In this document: piece by piece, positions 34,668 through 43,287 of the stretch
Numbering within the stretch: the first letter of the stretch is position 1
Layout of the letters: the number at the start of each line of letters is the position of its first letter
Assembly (NCBI GenBank): GCA_017619585.1
Contig: JAFZSA010000042.1
Coordinates: 1-64,000 of the forward strand
DNA from: Bacteroidaceae bacterium
Lineage (GTDB): Bacteria > Bacteroidota > Bacteroidia > Bacteroidales > Bacteroidaceae
Reading direction: 5' to 3'
DNA length: 64,000 nucleotides
Translations under genes and position numbers: made by a program
Notes under the pieces: model-generated
What the model was told of the DNA's origin: nothing
Seen by the model: only the letters and a program-made list of their open reading frames with translations
The model's database searches: none

Positions 34668-35780
34668 ATGAAGAAAAAAGGAATTTATTCGCTATTACTG
34701 TTCTTTGCATGTACATTGAGTTATGCACAGAAAACAGAATTGCAGAATTTTCCCAAAGGCTTTACGCCTGAGGAAGTAGGACATCGCTTAGCATATCATT
34801 TTGTGGATGCAAAACACGGATTCTGGGGAGGAAACACGAAATACATCAGCTATCATGAAATCTGTGCCTGGAATGGTGCCGTCATGTTCGGACGTGCAGC
34901 TGGCGACCAGAAGATTGTGGATCTGATGCGAGACCGTTTCGAACCTTTCTTTGGTGCAGAAAAAGAATATCTGCCCTTAAAGAACCATGTGGATATGAAT
35001 ATGTTCGGTTCATTACCACTTATGCTGTATCAGGTATACAAGGACGAACGCTACAAGCAGATGGGATTATCTTATGCCGACACACAATGGGAGCTGCCCA
35101 AGGATGCCAAGGAAAGCCAGAAGAGACTGGCACGTAACGGTTACACATGGCAGACACGTATGTGGATAGACGATATGTACATGATTACCATTGTACAGTC
35201 ATGGGCTTACCGCGTAACAGGCGACCGCAAATACATAGACCGTGCTGCACACGAGATGGTGAAGTATCTGGATGAACTGCAACGCCCCAATGGCCTGTTC
35301 TATCATGCACCTGACGTACCCTATTACTGGTGCCGTGGCAACGGCTGGATGGCAGTTGGATTAACAGAAGTGCTGAAAGCCTTACCAAAAGACAGCCCCT
35401 ACTACAAGCGTATCCTGAAGGGTTACCGACTGATGATGAAGAGCTTGCTGAAATACCGCAATGAAGAAGGAATATGGAATCAGTTGGTTGACCAGCCCGA
35501 CTTCTGGACAGAGACCAGCGGCTCCGGCATGTTTACCTATGCCTTCATCTGCGGAGTAAAAGAAGGATGGCTGAGCGCCAAGACATACGGTCCGGCTGCC
35601 CGCAAGGCATGGATGGCACTCATCCCCTATATTAATGATAATAATGATGTACGCGAGGTATGCGTGGGTACGAACAAGAAAGCTGACTTTGACTACTATC
35701 TGGACCGTCCACGTGTAGCAGGCGACTATCATGGCCAGGGTCCCTACCTGTGGTGTGCAGCAGCTTTGCTGGAGAAATAG
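34668..35780 (+). CDS. GH105 unsaturated rhamnogalacturonyl hydrolase
   Basis: 370 residues with a signal peptide (MKKKGIYSLLLFFACTLSYA). The (alpha/alpha)6-barrel hallmarks of the GH105/GH88 group are present: W-N-G-A-V-M-F-G near 65, the catalytic-region Asp pair W-I-D-D-M-Y-M (Asp168-169) and W-C-R-G-N-G-W near 225. Such enzymes remove the unsaturated uronic acid left by polysaccharide lyases from rhamnogalacturonan or similar glycans. GH2 begins 25 nt downstream in the same direction, so both are probably one transcript from the promoter at 34604. No sorting tail is present, which points to the periplasm. Confidence 0.92.
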   Translation: MKKKGIYSLLLFFACTLSYAQKTELQNFPKGFTPEEVGHRLAYHFVDAKHGFWGGNTKYISYHEICAWNGAVMFGRAAGDQKIVDLMRDRFEPFFGAEKEYLPLKNHVDMNMFGSLPLMLYQVYKDERYKQMGLSYADTQWELPKDAKESQKRLARNGYTWQTRMWIDDMYMITIVQSWAYRVTGDRKYIDRAAHEMVKYLDELQRPNGLFYHAPDVPYYWCRGNGWMAVGLTEVLKALPKDSPYYKRILKGYRLMMKSLLKYRNEEGIWNQLVDQPDFWTETSGSGMFTYAFICGVKEGWLSAKTYGPAARKAWMALIPYINDNNDVREVCVGTNKKADFDYYLDRPRVAGDYHGQGPYLWCAAALLEK

Positions 35781-35805
35781 CCAATTTACCAAAGAAGACA
35801 TAAAA

Positions 35806-38487
35806 ATGAAAGCAAGAAAGACATTGTTTGCGGCAGCGGCATTGCTATTTTCAATTAGCACATTAGCAGCTGAAAGAGCATATGTAAAACTGGACTCTAA
35901 GTTGGGACACGGAGGACAGCAGACATGGATGATGATGAAAGCCTCCGATGCCAAAGGAAACGGGGCAGAAATCTCTTCCAAGGGATTCAACACAAGTGCC
36001 TGGGCAGAAGCTATCGTACCCGGTACAGTCCTTACCAATCTGGTGGAACAGAAGGTTTATCCAGATCCATACTACGGTCAGAACAACAAGCTGAAGAATG
36101 GCCTTATTCCCGACTTGGCGAAAGCAGGGCGCGAATTCTATACCTACTGGTTCAGAACAGAATTCGAGGTTCCTGCGAAATTCAAGGGACGCCGTATCTG
36201 GTTAGAGCCAGAAGGCATCAACTACCGTGCAGAGATATGGGTAAACGGTTATTTGATGGGGAACATGGCAGGTATGTTCAACAACCAGCCCTTCGACATA
36301 ACAGACCGTGTAAAAGCAGGAGAGAAAGCAGTCCTGGCCATTCGCGTCTATCCCGTAGATGTTCCTGGCACCAGCATGCCAAAGTCATGGGGTGCTGCAG
36401 GTGAGTGGCATAACGGAGGAGACGGATGGATGGGACAGAATGTAAGCCAGCTGATGACTATCGGTTGGGACTTCACCTTCGAAGACGGTATTCGCGACCG
36501 TAATACCGGCATCTGGAAAAGCATACGCCTCTATAGTACAGGCAACATCCAGTTGCGGAACCCCTTCGTGACATCCAAGCTCTCTCACCCCAACTACGAC
36601 AAGGCTGCTGAGACAATAAGCGTGGAAGTGTTCAATCCCAACACGCAAACCTTTGAGGGTATAGTACGTGGTAAGATTCTGGATACGGACATCCAATTGG
36701 AGAAAAAGGTCAAACTGATACGCGGCGAGCATAAAGTTATAACCTTTACGCCTGAGGAATTCCCCCAACTGAACATCAAGAATCCACGCCTGTGGTGGCC
36801 CAAGAACAAAGGAGAACAGAATCTGTACACCTTGCAGCTAACGCTGACCAACCTCTCCAACCATCTGTCTGACAGTCTGCAGACACGCTTTGGCATACGC
36901 GAGGTAGTAGCAACGCGTGAGACACCGGACAAATCCAAGATGTTCATCATAAACGGACACAAAACCTTTGTCCGTGGTAACAACTGGATTCCGGAAGCCA
37001 TGCTCCGAACCGACGACAGCCGAATGGAAACAGAATTGGCCTATACTGACCAGTGTGGCATCAACCTGCTGCGTCTATGGGGCGGTGGTATTGCCGAAAG
37101 TGACCGTTTCTATGAGCTATGCGATGAATACGGAATCATGGTATGGCAGGAGTTCTGGATGACAGGTGACACACGTCATCCCCTTGACGAGTCTCTCTAC
37201 CTGGCAAACGTAGAAAGTACCGTTAAGCGTATCCGTAATCACCCCAGCATCGTTATCTATGTAAGCAGCAACGAGAGCACCTGCGTAACGGGGGCTGAGG
37301 ACCTTATCAACCGACTGGACGGCACGCTTCCCTACCAGATGCAGAGTGAATGCGACGGCGTTCACGACGGAAGTCCCTATAAGCAGGTGAACCCCATGCG
37401 ACACTATGAGAATACAGCATCGGACCGTGGCAGTCGTGTGGATGGTTTCAATCCCGAATACGGGGCACCTACCCTTCCTATTGTAGAGAGTCTGCGTGAA
37501 ATGATGCCGGCACAGGACCTCTGGCCCATCAACAAGGAAACCTGGGATTATATGGACGGTAACGGTTTCCACCTGATGAGCACGCTCTATACCGAGATGA
37601 CCAACAAATACGGCGAATCAAAAGATATTGAGGAGTTTGCGCGCAGAGGTCAGATGGTAGGAGCTATCAATAGCAAGAGTATATGGGAAGTATGGAACGA
37701 GAATAAGTTGAGCTATGGTGACCGTTGGTGCTCAGGCCTGCTCTTCTGGTATCACAACTGCCCACAGCCTCAGGTATGTGCCCGCATGTGGGACTGGATG
37801 CTGGAGCCTACGGCATCACTCTACCATACCATGCACGCCCTGGAGCCCATACACGTTCAATATGATTACCTGAAGAATACAGTATCCATTGCCAACGATT
37901 ATCTGCAGGAGCAGAAAGGCATTACCGTTACTGCTCAGGTATATAATATGGATAGTAAACGACTGCTCAGTCTCACAACCAAGACAGACGTCCCAGCTGA
38001 CGGAGTGGCTAACGATGTACTGAAGATTGAATTCCCAGAGAACATCTCGCCCGTACACTTCATAGCCCTGCAAGCCAAAGATGCCAAAGGCAACGTAGTG
38101 AGCAAGAACTTCTACTGGCGTTCTACCAACAAGTATGAAGGAAAGAACACCGTCACAGGACCTTGCACAGCAGGATTCGAGCCTTTGGGCAACATGGCAA
38201 CTGCCAAGCCTTCAGTAAAAGTAAAGCCTTTGGCAGACAAGGACAGCATGCACCAGTGGCAGGTGAACATCAGGAACAGCGGGAGCAAGATCGCCTTCTT
38301 CTGTCAGCTCTTGTTAACAGATGATGAAGGAAACGCCGTTCACCGCACCCACTACTCTGACAACTTCATTACCCTATTGCCCGGAGAACAAGAGACAATA
38401 CTGGTACGTACTCCCATAACGGGGAGCCAAAAGTACCAGTTCAAGTTCAATGAGAATATGCAACCTTCCAAGAATATTGCCCTGTGA
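35806..38487 (+). CDS. GH2 beta-mannosidase-type glycosidase
   Basis: 893 residues from ATG 35806 (MKARKTLFAAAALLFSISTLAA). The longer upstream frame overlaps GH105 and lacks a signal. A jelly-roll sugar-binding domain (about 25-230) and Ig-like domain (to about 350) precede a TIM barrel with V-R-G-N-N-W-I-P-E, L-R-L-W-G-G-G-I, acid/base Glu490 in V-S-S-N-E-S and probable nucleophile Glu551 in F-N-P-E-Y-G. The barrel resembles endo-beta-mannosidase and exo-beta-glucosaminidase members of GH2 more than LacZ, so the exact substrate is open. Its last codons and stop lie in the stem-loop at 38470-38505. Confidence 0.88.
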   Translation: MKARKTLFAAAALLFSISTLAAERAYVKLDSKLGHGGQQTWMMMKASDAKGNGAEISSKGFNTSAWAEAIVPGTVLTNLVEQKVYPDPYYGQNNKLKNGLIPDLAKAGREFYTYWFRTEFEVPAKFKGRRIWLEPEGINYRAEIWVNGYLMGNMAGMFNNQPFDITDRVKAGEKAVLAIRVYPVDVPGTSMPKSWGAAGEWHNGGDGWMGQNVSQLMTIGWDFTFEDGIRDRNTGIWKSIRLYSTGNIQLRNPFVTSKLSHPNYDKAAETISVEVFNPNTQTFEGIVRGKILDTDIQLEKKVKLIRGEHKVITFTPEEFPQLNIKNPRLWWPKNKGEQNLYTLQLTLTNLSNHLSDSLQTRFGIREVVATRETPDKSKMFIINGHKTFVRGNNWIPEAMLRTDDSRMETELAYTDQCGINLLRLWGGGIAESDRFYELCDEYGIMVWQEFWMTGDTRHPLDESLYLANVESTVKRIRNHPSIVIYVSSNESTCVTGAEDLINRLDGTLPYQMQSECDGVHDGSPYKQVNPMRHYENTASDRGSRVDGFNPEYGAPTLPIVESLREMMPAQDLWPINKETWDYMDGNGFHLMSTLYTEMTNKYGESKDIEEFARRGQMVGAINSKSIWEVWNENKLSYGDRWCSGLLFWYHNCPQPQVCARMWDWMLEPTASLYHTMHALEPIHVQYDYLKNTVSIANDYLQEQKGITVTAQVYNMDSKRLLSLTTKTDVPADGVANDVLKIEFPENISPVHFIALQAKDAKGNVVSKNFYWRSTNKYEGKNTVTGPCTAGFEPLGNMATAKPSVKVKPLADKDSMHQWQVNIRNSGSKIAFFCQLLLTDDEGNAVHRTHYSDNFITLLPGEQETILVRTPITGSQKYQFKFNENMQPSKNIAL

Positions 38488-38505
38488 AATCAGGGCAATA
38501 TTCTT
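38470..38505. terminator. Bidirectional terminator overlapping two stop codons
   Basis: Perfect 15-bp stem AAGAATATTGCCCTG / CAGGGCAATATTCTT with loop TGAAAT. The GH2 stop TGA (38485-38487) is in the loop and the GH38 stop (minus strand, 38490-38492) straddles loop and stem. Plus-strand transcripts continue into TTTATT. Confidence 0.88.
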
Positions 38506-41500
38506 TTATTGCCGTTCACAATGTAAACACCCTTCTTCAAAGAGTTGACGAGTTGACAAGTTGACGAGTTGACAAGTCGGCCACTCAGATCATAAACAGC
38601 ATCATCGCCATTTTTAATTTTGCTTTTTGAATTTTGAATTCCATCTATTCCCGTTTCATACTCACTTGCCGTCTGACCGTACAGGGCAAACTCATAGATA
38701 CGGGTAGTGTAGCCATCTCCTTGTTCTCCGTGTACCATCTGTAGTCTGAAACGGGTAGCAACAACAGGTTCTTCCAATGAGCGAGTAACCTTATTGGTCT
38801 GATTGGAAGTAACATCAGCAAAGTCCACCCAGTCTCCGTTATCATTCTGATACTGTAGTTTGAATGCCTCAGCAACATAACCTCCACTTTCGCTTGCTGC
38901 ACAGAGTACCATCCAACGATCTACACGAACAGGCTCGGCAAAAACATACTGCAGGTAAGGGGTTTTACTTTGCGAGCTGGTAGCACACCACTTAGTGGCA
39001 GGATTCTTATCGTTGGCCATCTTTCCTGCCTCATTGGTACCATTCTGATGAGATGCCGTTATGGTCTTGGGCATTAAACGGTTGTCCTCTGTATTCCCTT
39101 TCAATTCTTCATAATCAACCTCGGTCGTGAGAGGAGTGAAAGCCACAAGGTCATCTGTATGACTGGCAGAGGTGGTAGCAGCTAAAACAAAAGTTTTACG
39201 GTCTGAACATGATAACTTGACCTCATTAACACCCTCTGGCAATGCTATGCAGTATTTGTACATATACATAAATGCCATTGTCTCATTACTCTTACTACTT
39301 ATATTGTGGGCATGAGACGAGGCAAAGGCAACATTCTGCTTTCTATATGAACTACCCAGATTGGTGCAGGAAAGCGGTTCTCCTATCTTCCCGGAATGAT
39401 AGGGAACTTCAAGCGTAACAGGCTCTTCCTCTCCCATCGAAACAGATACTGTACTACCTGCCTCTGTTGCCGAAGCCATAAGAAGGTACAGCTTATTCTC
39501 ACCTGCCGCACGGTTAAGAGTTATGACATTCGTACCCGATATACGCAGAGCATTTGTCTTACCATCCGCATGGTTACCCATAACAAAACGTACACCGTCA
39601 ATCATCATGGTATCAGGGATAAGCTCAGCAGGATAAGCATAAGTACAGTAGGTGGCGTTTGCATTTCCACGCTGTTTGTCGTAACTCATTACATCAATAT
39701 TGTATGTAAATGTAGCAGGGGTTCCAGAGCCCTCCAAACCTCTCTGTGAAGAGAGACCTAAATCCCGGGAAGGATCCTTTAGTCTTACAGCAAAGGTCTT
39801 AGGCTGATAATGGCCGATGTCAAAGGTCAGGCTGTCACCAGAGAGTTGATAGTTGACAGTTGAGAGTTGAGAACTGTTATCCTCCTCCAAGGCGTTCACC
39901 TCACGAGCCGAGATGATTTCTGCAGGGAAATGAATACTGACATTCTTCTGATCCTGGCCACACCATTCATAGACACGTACTATCAGTTCATCTGTTTCCT
40001 CGGCTTTCTTTAAAGCCTTAATGCTTACCTTGTCAGTATTAAGCGAAGCAAACTGCAATGTGCGACCCTTCTGACCAGCATGCTTTGGTGCAACAAAAGC
40101 CATCAGAGGCTGGTTCAGATGAGCCGCCTCCATCTGTGTCTGCTGACTCCACTTGCCATCATGAGGGAAAATAGAATAGGTGTATTTATTGGGACCTATA
40201 TCCATATTAGCCTGGTGGTCATAATTCTTACATGACGGGGTATGCTGCAACGTCAGTCGAAGGTTCTTGGCATCGGGTTTGTCCCATCCGTACTTACAAT
40301 CATTAAGGATAGAAACACCATAGGTAGAAGAACTATGGTCGGCCCACTGATGACCGCACACCTCATACTCGTTGCTGGAGCGTACACCACGCTGTATGGT
40401 TCCCAACGAGATATCATAGGTATCCTTTGTGGTAGGGGAGGTAAAATAGAAAGGAAAGTTAACCTTAAGCATACGCTCGGGGGTGTGCCAATCCACCTCG
40501 TTCACACAGTCTATACGATCAGAAAGTGCTGTCATACGTACATACTGAACAAACGTAGAACCGGCAGTCTGTCTGTAGATACGGAACGACTTGCGCAAGG
40601 GACCATCCTCCACAAGCTGGATATCAGCATCTCCGCCTACATATTCAGATGGTGTCCTGCATACATCAGTATAGCTAATCTCCCATGCCGGCCATGTATC
40701 CTCGTGATCGTAAATCAACTGCTGGCGGATAGCACTATTGATTAACGTACGTGAGTGCTGAGTATCGTAAACTCTCTGTATATCACCATTTACATTGATA
40801 TTTACATTATAACGTCCATTGGAAAGCAGCCTGGTAGATTTATCTGCCTGAAGGGCTGATGTAAGTTCGCTCTTCTCGCCCAGACGAACATCATAGACAG
40901 CATAACCCAATGAAGGAACAGTTGCTGCAAAAATAAAGCTCACCTGCCCCGCTTTCTCATCATAACCGGTAATCTGGGAAAGTACCTCCTCACCGTCCGG
41001 ACCTATAACCCTCATATCATAAGGTCGCTGAGGACAAGCCATACTTCCCTCTACGATATCAGTGCGATTATGGGAAAGAGGGTTATATACCACTAATGGA
41101 GTCCCTTCAACCTGCGTGTCAAGCACTTGCGAAGCGGTTCCAATGGCATTGGTCAATTGTTGGGCAAAAGCACGATTGGCTATGTAATATTCATTGAAGG
41201 AATAGTTATTAGCTTTCAGGATGGATGTTCCCGTAAGGCCGTCATGGTGCTGTTGCCAGATGGTACGAATCCACGCATCACGTAATGCTTCTGTAGGATA
41301 GGCTGCTACCCCTAACCAATATGAAAGGGAGGAAGCTTTTTCGGCAGCATCCGCCAACAACTCATTCTTACGGTTCCATCTCTTCAGCAATCCCCAGCTG
41401 GTATAGGAACCCACTCCATGAGTCTTCATGGGCAGTTCGCTGTTCCATACCTTATATTTTGAGTTCTTGTATTGGTCCAGATAGTCGAAAATCTCGTCGG

Positions 41501-42347
41501 GCGTAGCCAACTTAACCTGTATCTTTCCATCTGTCTTGCCTACATTATAGTCAAGCCAATAAGGAGTATTCTCGCCCTCCTTGTCTGCATTGTCCTGCAT
41601 ACCGCCTCCACGGTCACCACGGGTTCCCACATACCTTATTCTGGCTGCTACACCGTAGTTGGTGTAGTTATCCTGGATTTTCTTCAGTAACTCGGCATCC
41701 GAAGTCAGATCCTTGTTATACTCCTCGTGCGAATCATAGGCACCAGGCTTATGGATAGCATAAATCTGGCTGCCGTCCACACCTTGCCAAATACCAAAGG
41801 GGGGCAAGTTGTCATAGGCCGATGAGCCCCAGCTCAATTTCTGAGAGTGGAAGCCCTTAATACCCGCATGCTTAGCCAGCGAAGGAAGGGCGTAAGAGAA
41901 GCCGAAGCAGTCAGGCAACATGATATCATAACCACCACGCACGCCAAACTCGCGCTGGTAGAACTTGTTAGCATAGAGCATGCTATGCAGGAGGCTCTCT
42001 GCCGATGACATCATCACGTCGGTTGCATCAACCGACATTCCGCTTACATGCCATTGGCCACGCGCTATGTACTCCTTCAATTTCTCAAACTCTGTGGGAT
42101 AATATTCTTTCATCCACATATATTTGATGGCACCCTCGTAATTAAGTCTGAAGTTGGGATACTTGTCCATCAAGGCCATGTTCTGCGTAAGCGTGTTCTT
42201 GATATACTCATTGATGGTAGTCTTTACATCCCAGTTCCACTGGGTATCAAGGTGTGTGTTTGAAATAAGAAAAAGCGTCTCCTTGTTGGCCTGACCGTAA
42301 ACTACGGAAGATGCGACAAGGAGAAGTGAAAGAAGGATTTTCCTCAT
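38490..42347 (-). CDS. GH38 alpha-mannosidase with discoidin domain and sorting tail
   Basis: 1285 residues; the start is ATG 42347 (MRKILLSLLLVASSVVYGQ). GH38 catalytic domain: zinc ligands His32 and Asp34 in N-T-H-L-D-T-Q-W, and probable nucleophile Asp110 in S-V-D-A-T-D. The central helical and beta-rich C-terminal GH38 domains follow. A late F5/8-type module (W-C-A-T-S-S-Q-S-K-T-P-Y-L-Q-Y-V-F) precedes the tail VYDLSGRLVNSSTCQLVNS-LKKG ... RILP. It cleaves alpha-linked mannose, for example from N-glycans or yeast mannan. Three repeat-encoded peptides interrupt it: S-S-Q-L-S-T-V-N-Y-Q-L-S, I-Q-N-S-K-S-K-I-K-N and the tail octamer insert. The last residues (RILP) are set by the shared terminator. 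Confidence 0.9.
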   Translation of the reverse strand: MRKILLSLLLVASSVVYGQANKETLFLISNTHLDTQWNWDVKTTINEYIKNTLTQNMALMDKYPNFRLNYEGAIKYMWMKEYYPTEFEKLKEYIARGQWHVSGMSVDATDVMMSSAESLLHSMLYANKFYQREFGVRGGYDIMLPDCFGFSYALPSLAKHAGIKGFHSQKLSWGSSAYDNLPPFGIWQGVDGSQIYAIHKPGAYDSHEEYNKDLTSDAELLKKIQDNYTNYGVAARIRYVGTRGDRGGGMQDNADKEGENTPYWLDYNVGKTDGKIQVKLATPDEIFDYLDQYKNSKYKVWNSELPMKTHGVGSYTSWGLLKRWNRKNELLADAAEKASSLSYWLGVAAYPTEALRDAWIRTIWQQHHDGLTGTSILKANNYSFNEYYIANRAFAQQLTNAIGTASQVLDTQVEGTPLVVYNPLSHNRTDIVEGSMACPQRPYDMRVIGPDGEEVLSQITGYDEKAGQVSFIFAATVPSLGYAVYDVRLGEKSELTSALQADKSTRLLSNGRYNVNINVNGDIQRVYDTQHSRTLINSAIRQQLIYDHEDTWPAWEISYTDVCRTPSEYVGGDADIQLVEDGPLRKSFRIYRQTAGSTFVQYVRMTALSDRIDCVNEVDWHTPERMLKVNFPFYFTSPTTKDTYDISLGTIQRGVRSSNEYEVCGHQWADHSSSTYGVSILNDCKYGWDKPDAKNLRLTLQHTPSCKNYDHQANMDIGPNKYTYSIFPHDGKWSQQTQMEAAHLNQPLMAFVAPKHAGQKGRTLQFASLNTDKVSIKALKKAEETDELIVRVYEWCGQDQKNVSIHFPAEIISAREVNALEEDNSSQLSTVNYQLSGDSLTFDIGHYQPKTFAVRLKDPSRDLGLSSQRGLEGSGTPATFTYNIDVMSYDKQRGNANATYCTYAYPAELIPDTMMIDGVRFVMGNHADGKTNALRISGTNVITLNRAAGENKLYLLMASATEAGSTVSVSMGEEEPVTLEVPYHSGKIGEPLSCTNLGSSYRKQNVAFASSHAHNISSKSNETMAFMYMYKYCIALPEGVNEVKLSCSDRKTFVLAATTSASHTDDLVAFTPLTTEVDYEELKGNTEDNRLMPKTITASHQNGTNEAGKMANDKNPATKWCATSSQSKTPYLQYVFAEPVRVDRWMVLCAASESGGYVAEAFKLQYQNDNGDWVDFADVTSNQTNKVTRSLEEPVVATRFRLQMVHGEQGDGYTTRIYEFALYGQTASEYETGIDGIQNSKSKIKNGDDAVYDLSGRLVNSSTCQLVNSLKKGVYIVNGNKRILP
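38544..38575. repeat. (GTTGACRA)4 octamer array in the GH38 sorting tail
   Basis: Four 8-bp units at 38544, 38552, 38560 and 38568 inside the codons between GRLVN and LKKG. The homologous place in the GH43 gene has one unit (43339-43346); the SGNH gene has four (46743-46774). Confidence 0.92.
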
Positions 42348-42372
42348 AATAACAGTTGGTTTATTTCTATAT

Positions 42373-43194
42373 TTACTTTTTACCTGTTTGTAATACCTGC
42401 TTAAGCAGTTCAATAGTTTGTCCTGTGGGATACAGATTCCAGTAGTTGTCGGCCTTATAGGTATCCATTGCCAACCGCCGCAAGGCATTGGGATGCTGCA
42501 CTATATATTCCAGGTCGGCTTTTGTGAACTGGAAGTGAGGATAGGCATAAAGGGGCTTTTCCTCCATTGTCGCTCCCGGCTGATAATTAGCACCTGAATA
42601 CGTCTGTGCCAAATGATAATCGTTAACCTCATAGGGAGCTACATCCACGGGGTAAGCATCCACCACGTTCTCCCATTGCATCAGCAGCTGATCCATATCC
42701 GTGAGTACCAACACAGTTCTTCCTGCCGGATACTCATCTGTTATACGATCCATCTTCACAGGCAGAATCAGCGTGAACAACGTATCGTTCAATTGCTCTA
42801 TCCATGCCATCTGTTTGACATCGGTTCCCATATATATTCCACAGAAGAGTCCATCGGACTTCAGCACCAGTCGTTCTTTGCCAATAAGCGGCGATGTACG
42901 GCGAGGCTCGAGTGTGACATTGAACGACTTCTGTCCAAGCATCTTATGCGTGAACGTCCTATAGCCTGGCGCAAAGAATTGCAGCGAGTGCTGCGCATCC
43001 CTTACATAAAAAGAGAACAGACCGTTCTTGTCCGCCTTGGTATGATTATAAATACGATGATTGGCATCTACTTCTCTGACAGATACATTAGGGATGCGAC
43101 CATTGGGACCGCTTATACGGCCACTTACATTCTGTCTCTGTGCCAACAATGAAGCCGACAAGAGCAATAACAAAGAAGTTAATACAGTTTTCAT
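42373..43194 (-). CDS. Exported carboxypeptidase-regulatory-like domain protein
   Basis: 273 residues with signal peptide (MKTVLTSLLLLLSASLLA). The first 75 mature residues look like a CarboxypepD_reg-type beta-sandwich (V-S-G-R-I-S-G-P-N-G-R-I-P-N-V-S-V ... K-A-D-K-N-G-L-F-S-F). The rest is not recognised: it contains a segment with G-I-Y-M-G-T-D-V-K-Q and repeated Trp/Tyr. It starts 93 nt after GH43 and ends 25 nt before GH38 in the same direction, so it is probably in one transcript with both. No sorting tail is visible. The function is unknown; an accessory surface or periplasmic role in mannoside or arabinan use is only suggested by position. Confidence 0.75.
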   Translation of the reverse strand: MKTVLTSLLLLLSASLLAQRQNVSGRISGPNGRIPNVSVREVDANHRIYNHTKADKNGLFSFYVRDAQHSLQFFAPGYRTFTHKMLGQKSFNVTLEPRRTSPLIGKERLVLKSDGLFCGIYMGTDVKQMAWIEQLNDTLFTLILPVKMDRITDEYPAGRTVLVLTDMDQLLMQWENVVDAYPVDVAPYEVNDYHLAQTYSGANYQPGATMEEKPLYAYPHFQFTKADLEYIVQHPNALRRLAMDTYKADNYWNLYPTGQTIELLKQVLQTGKK

Positions 43195-43243
43195 GTTGGT
43201 GTTTTTTTTAGTTAATATCCTCGTTGGCTATAATAGAGATACC

Positions 43244-43273
43244 CAGAGTTCTCCGATTTCTCGAAGGACTCTG
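43244..43273 (-). other. Hairpin in the GH43-to-42373 gap
   Basis: CAGAGTTCTCCG pairs imperfectly with CGAAGGACTCTG, giving a 12-bp stem with G-U pairs. No U-tract. It could attenuate or process the transcript. Confidence 0.4.
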
Positions 43274-43287
43274 AGTGTTATGCGAAA

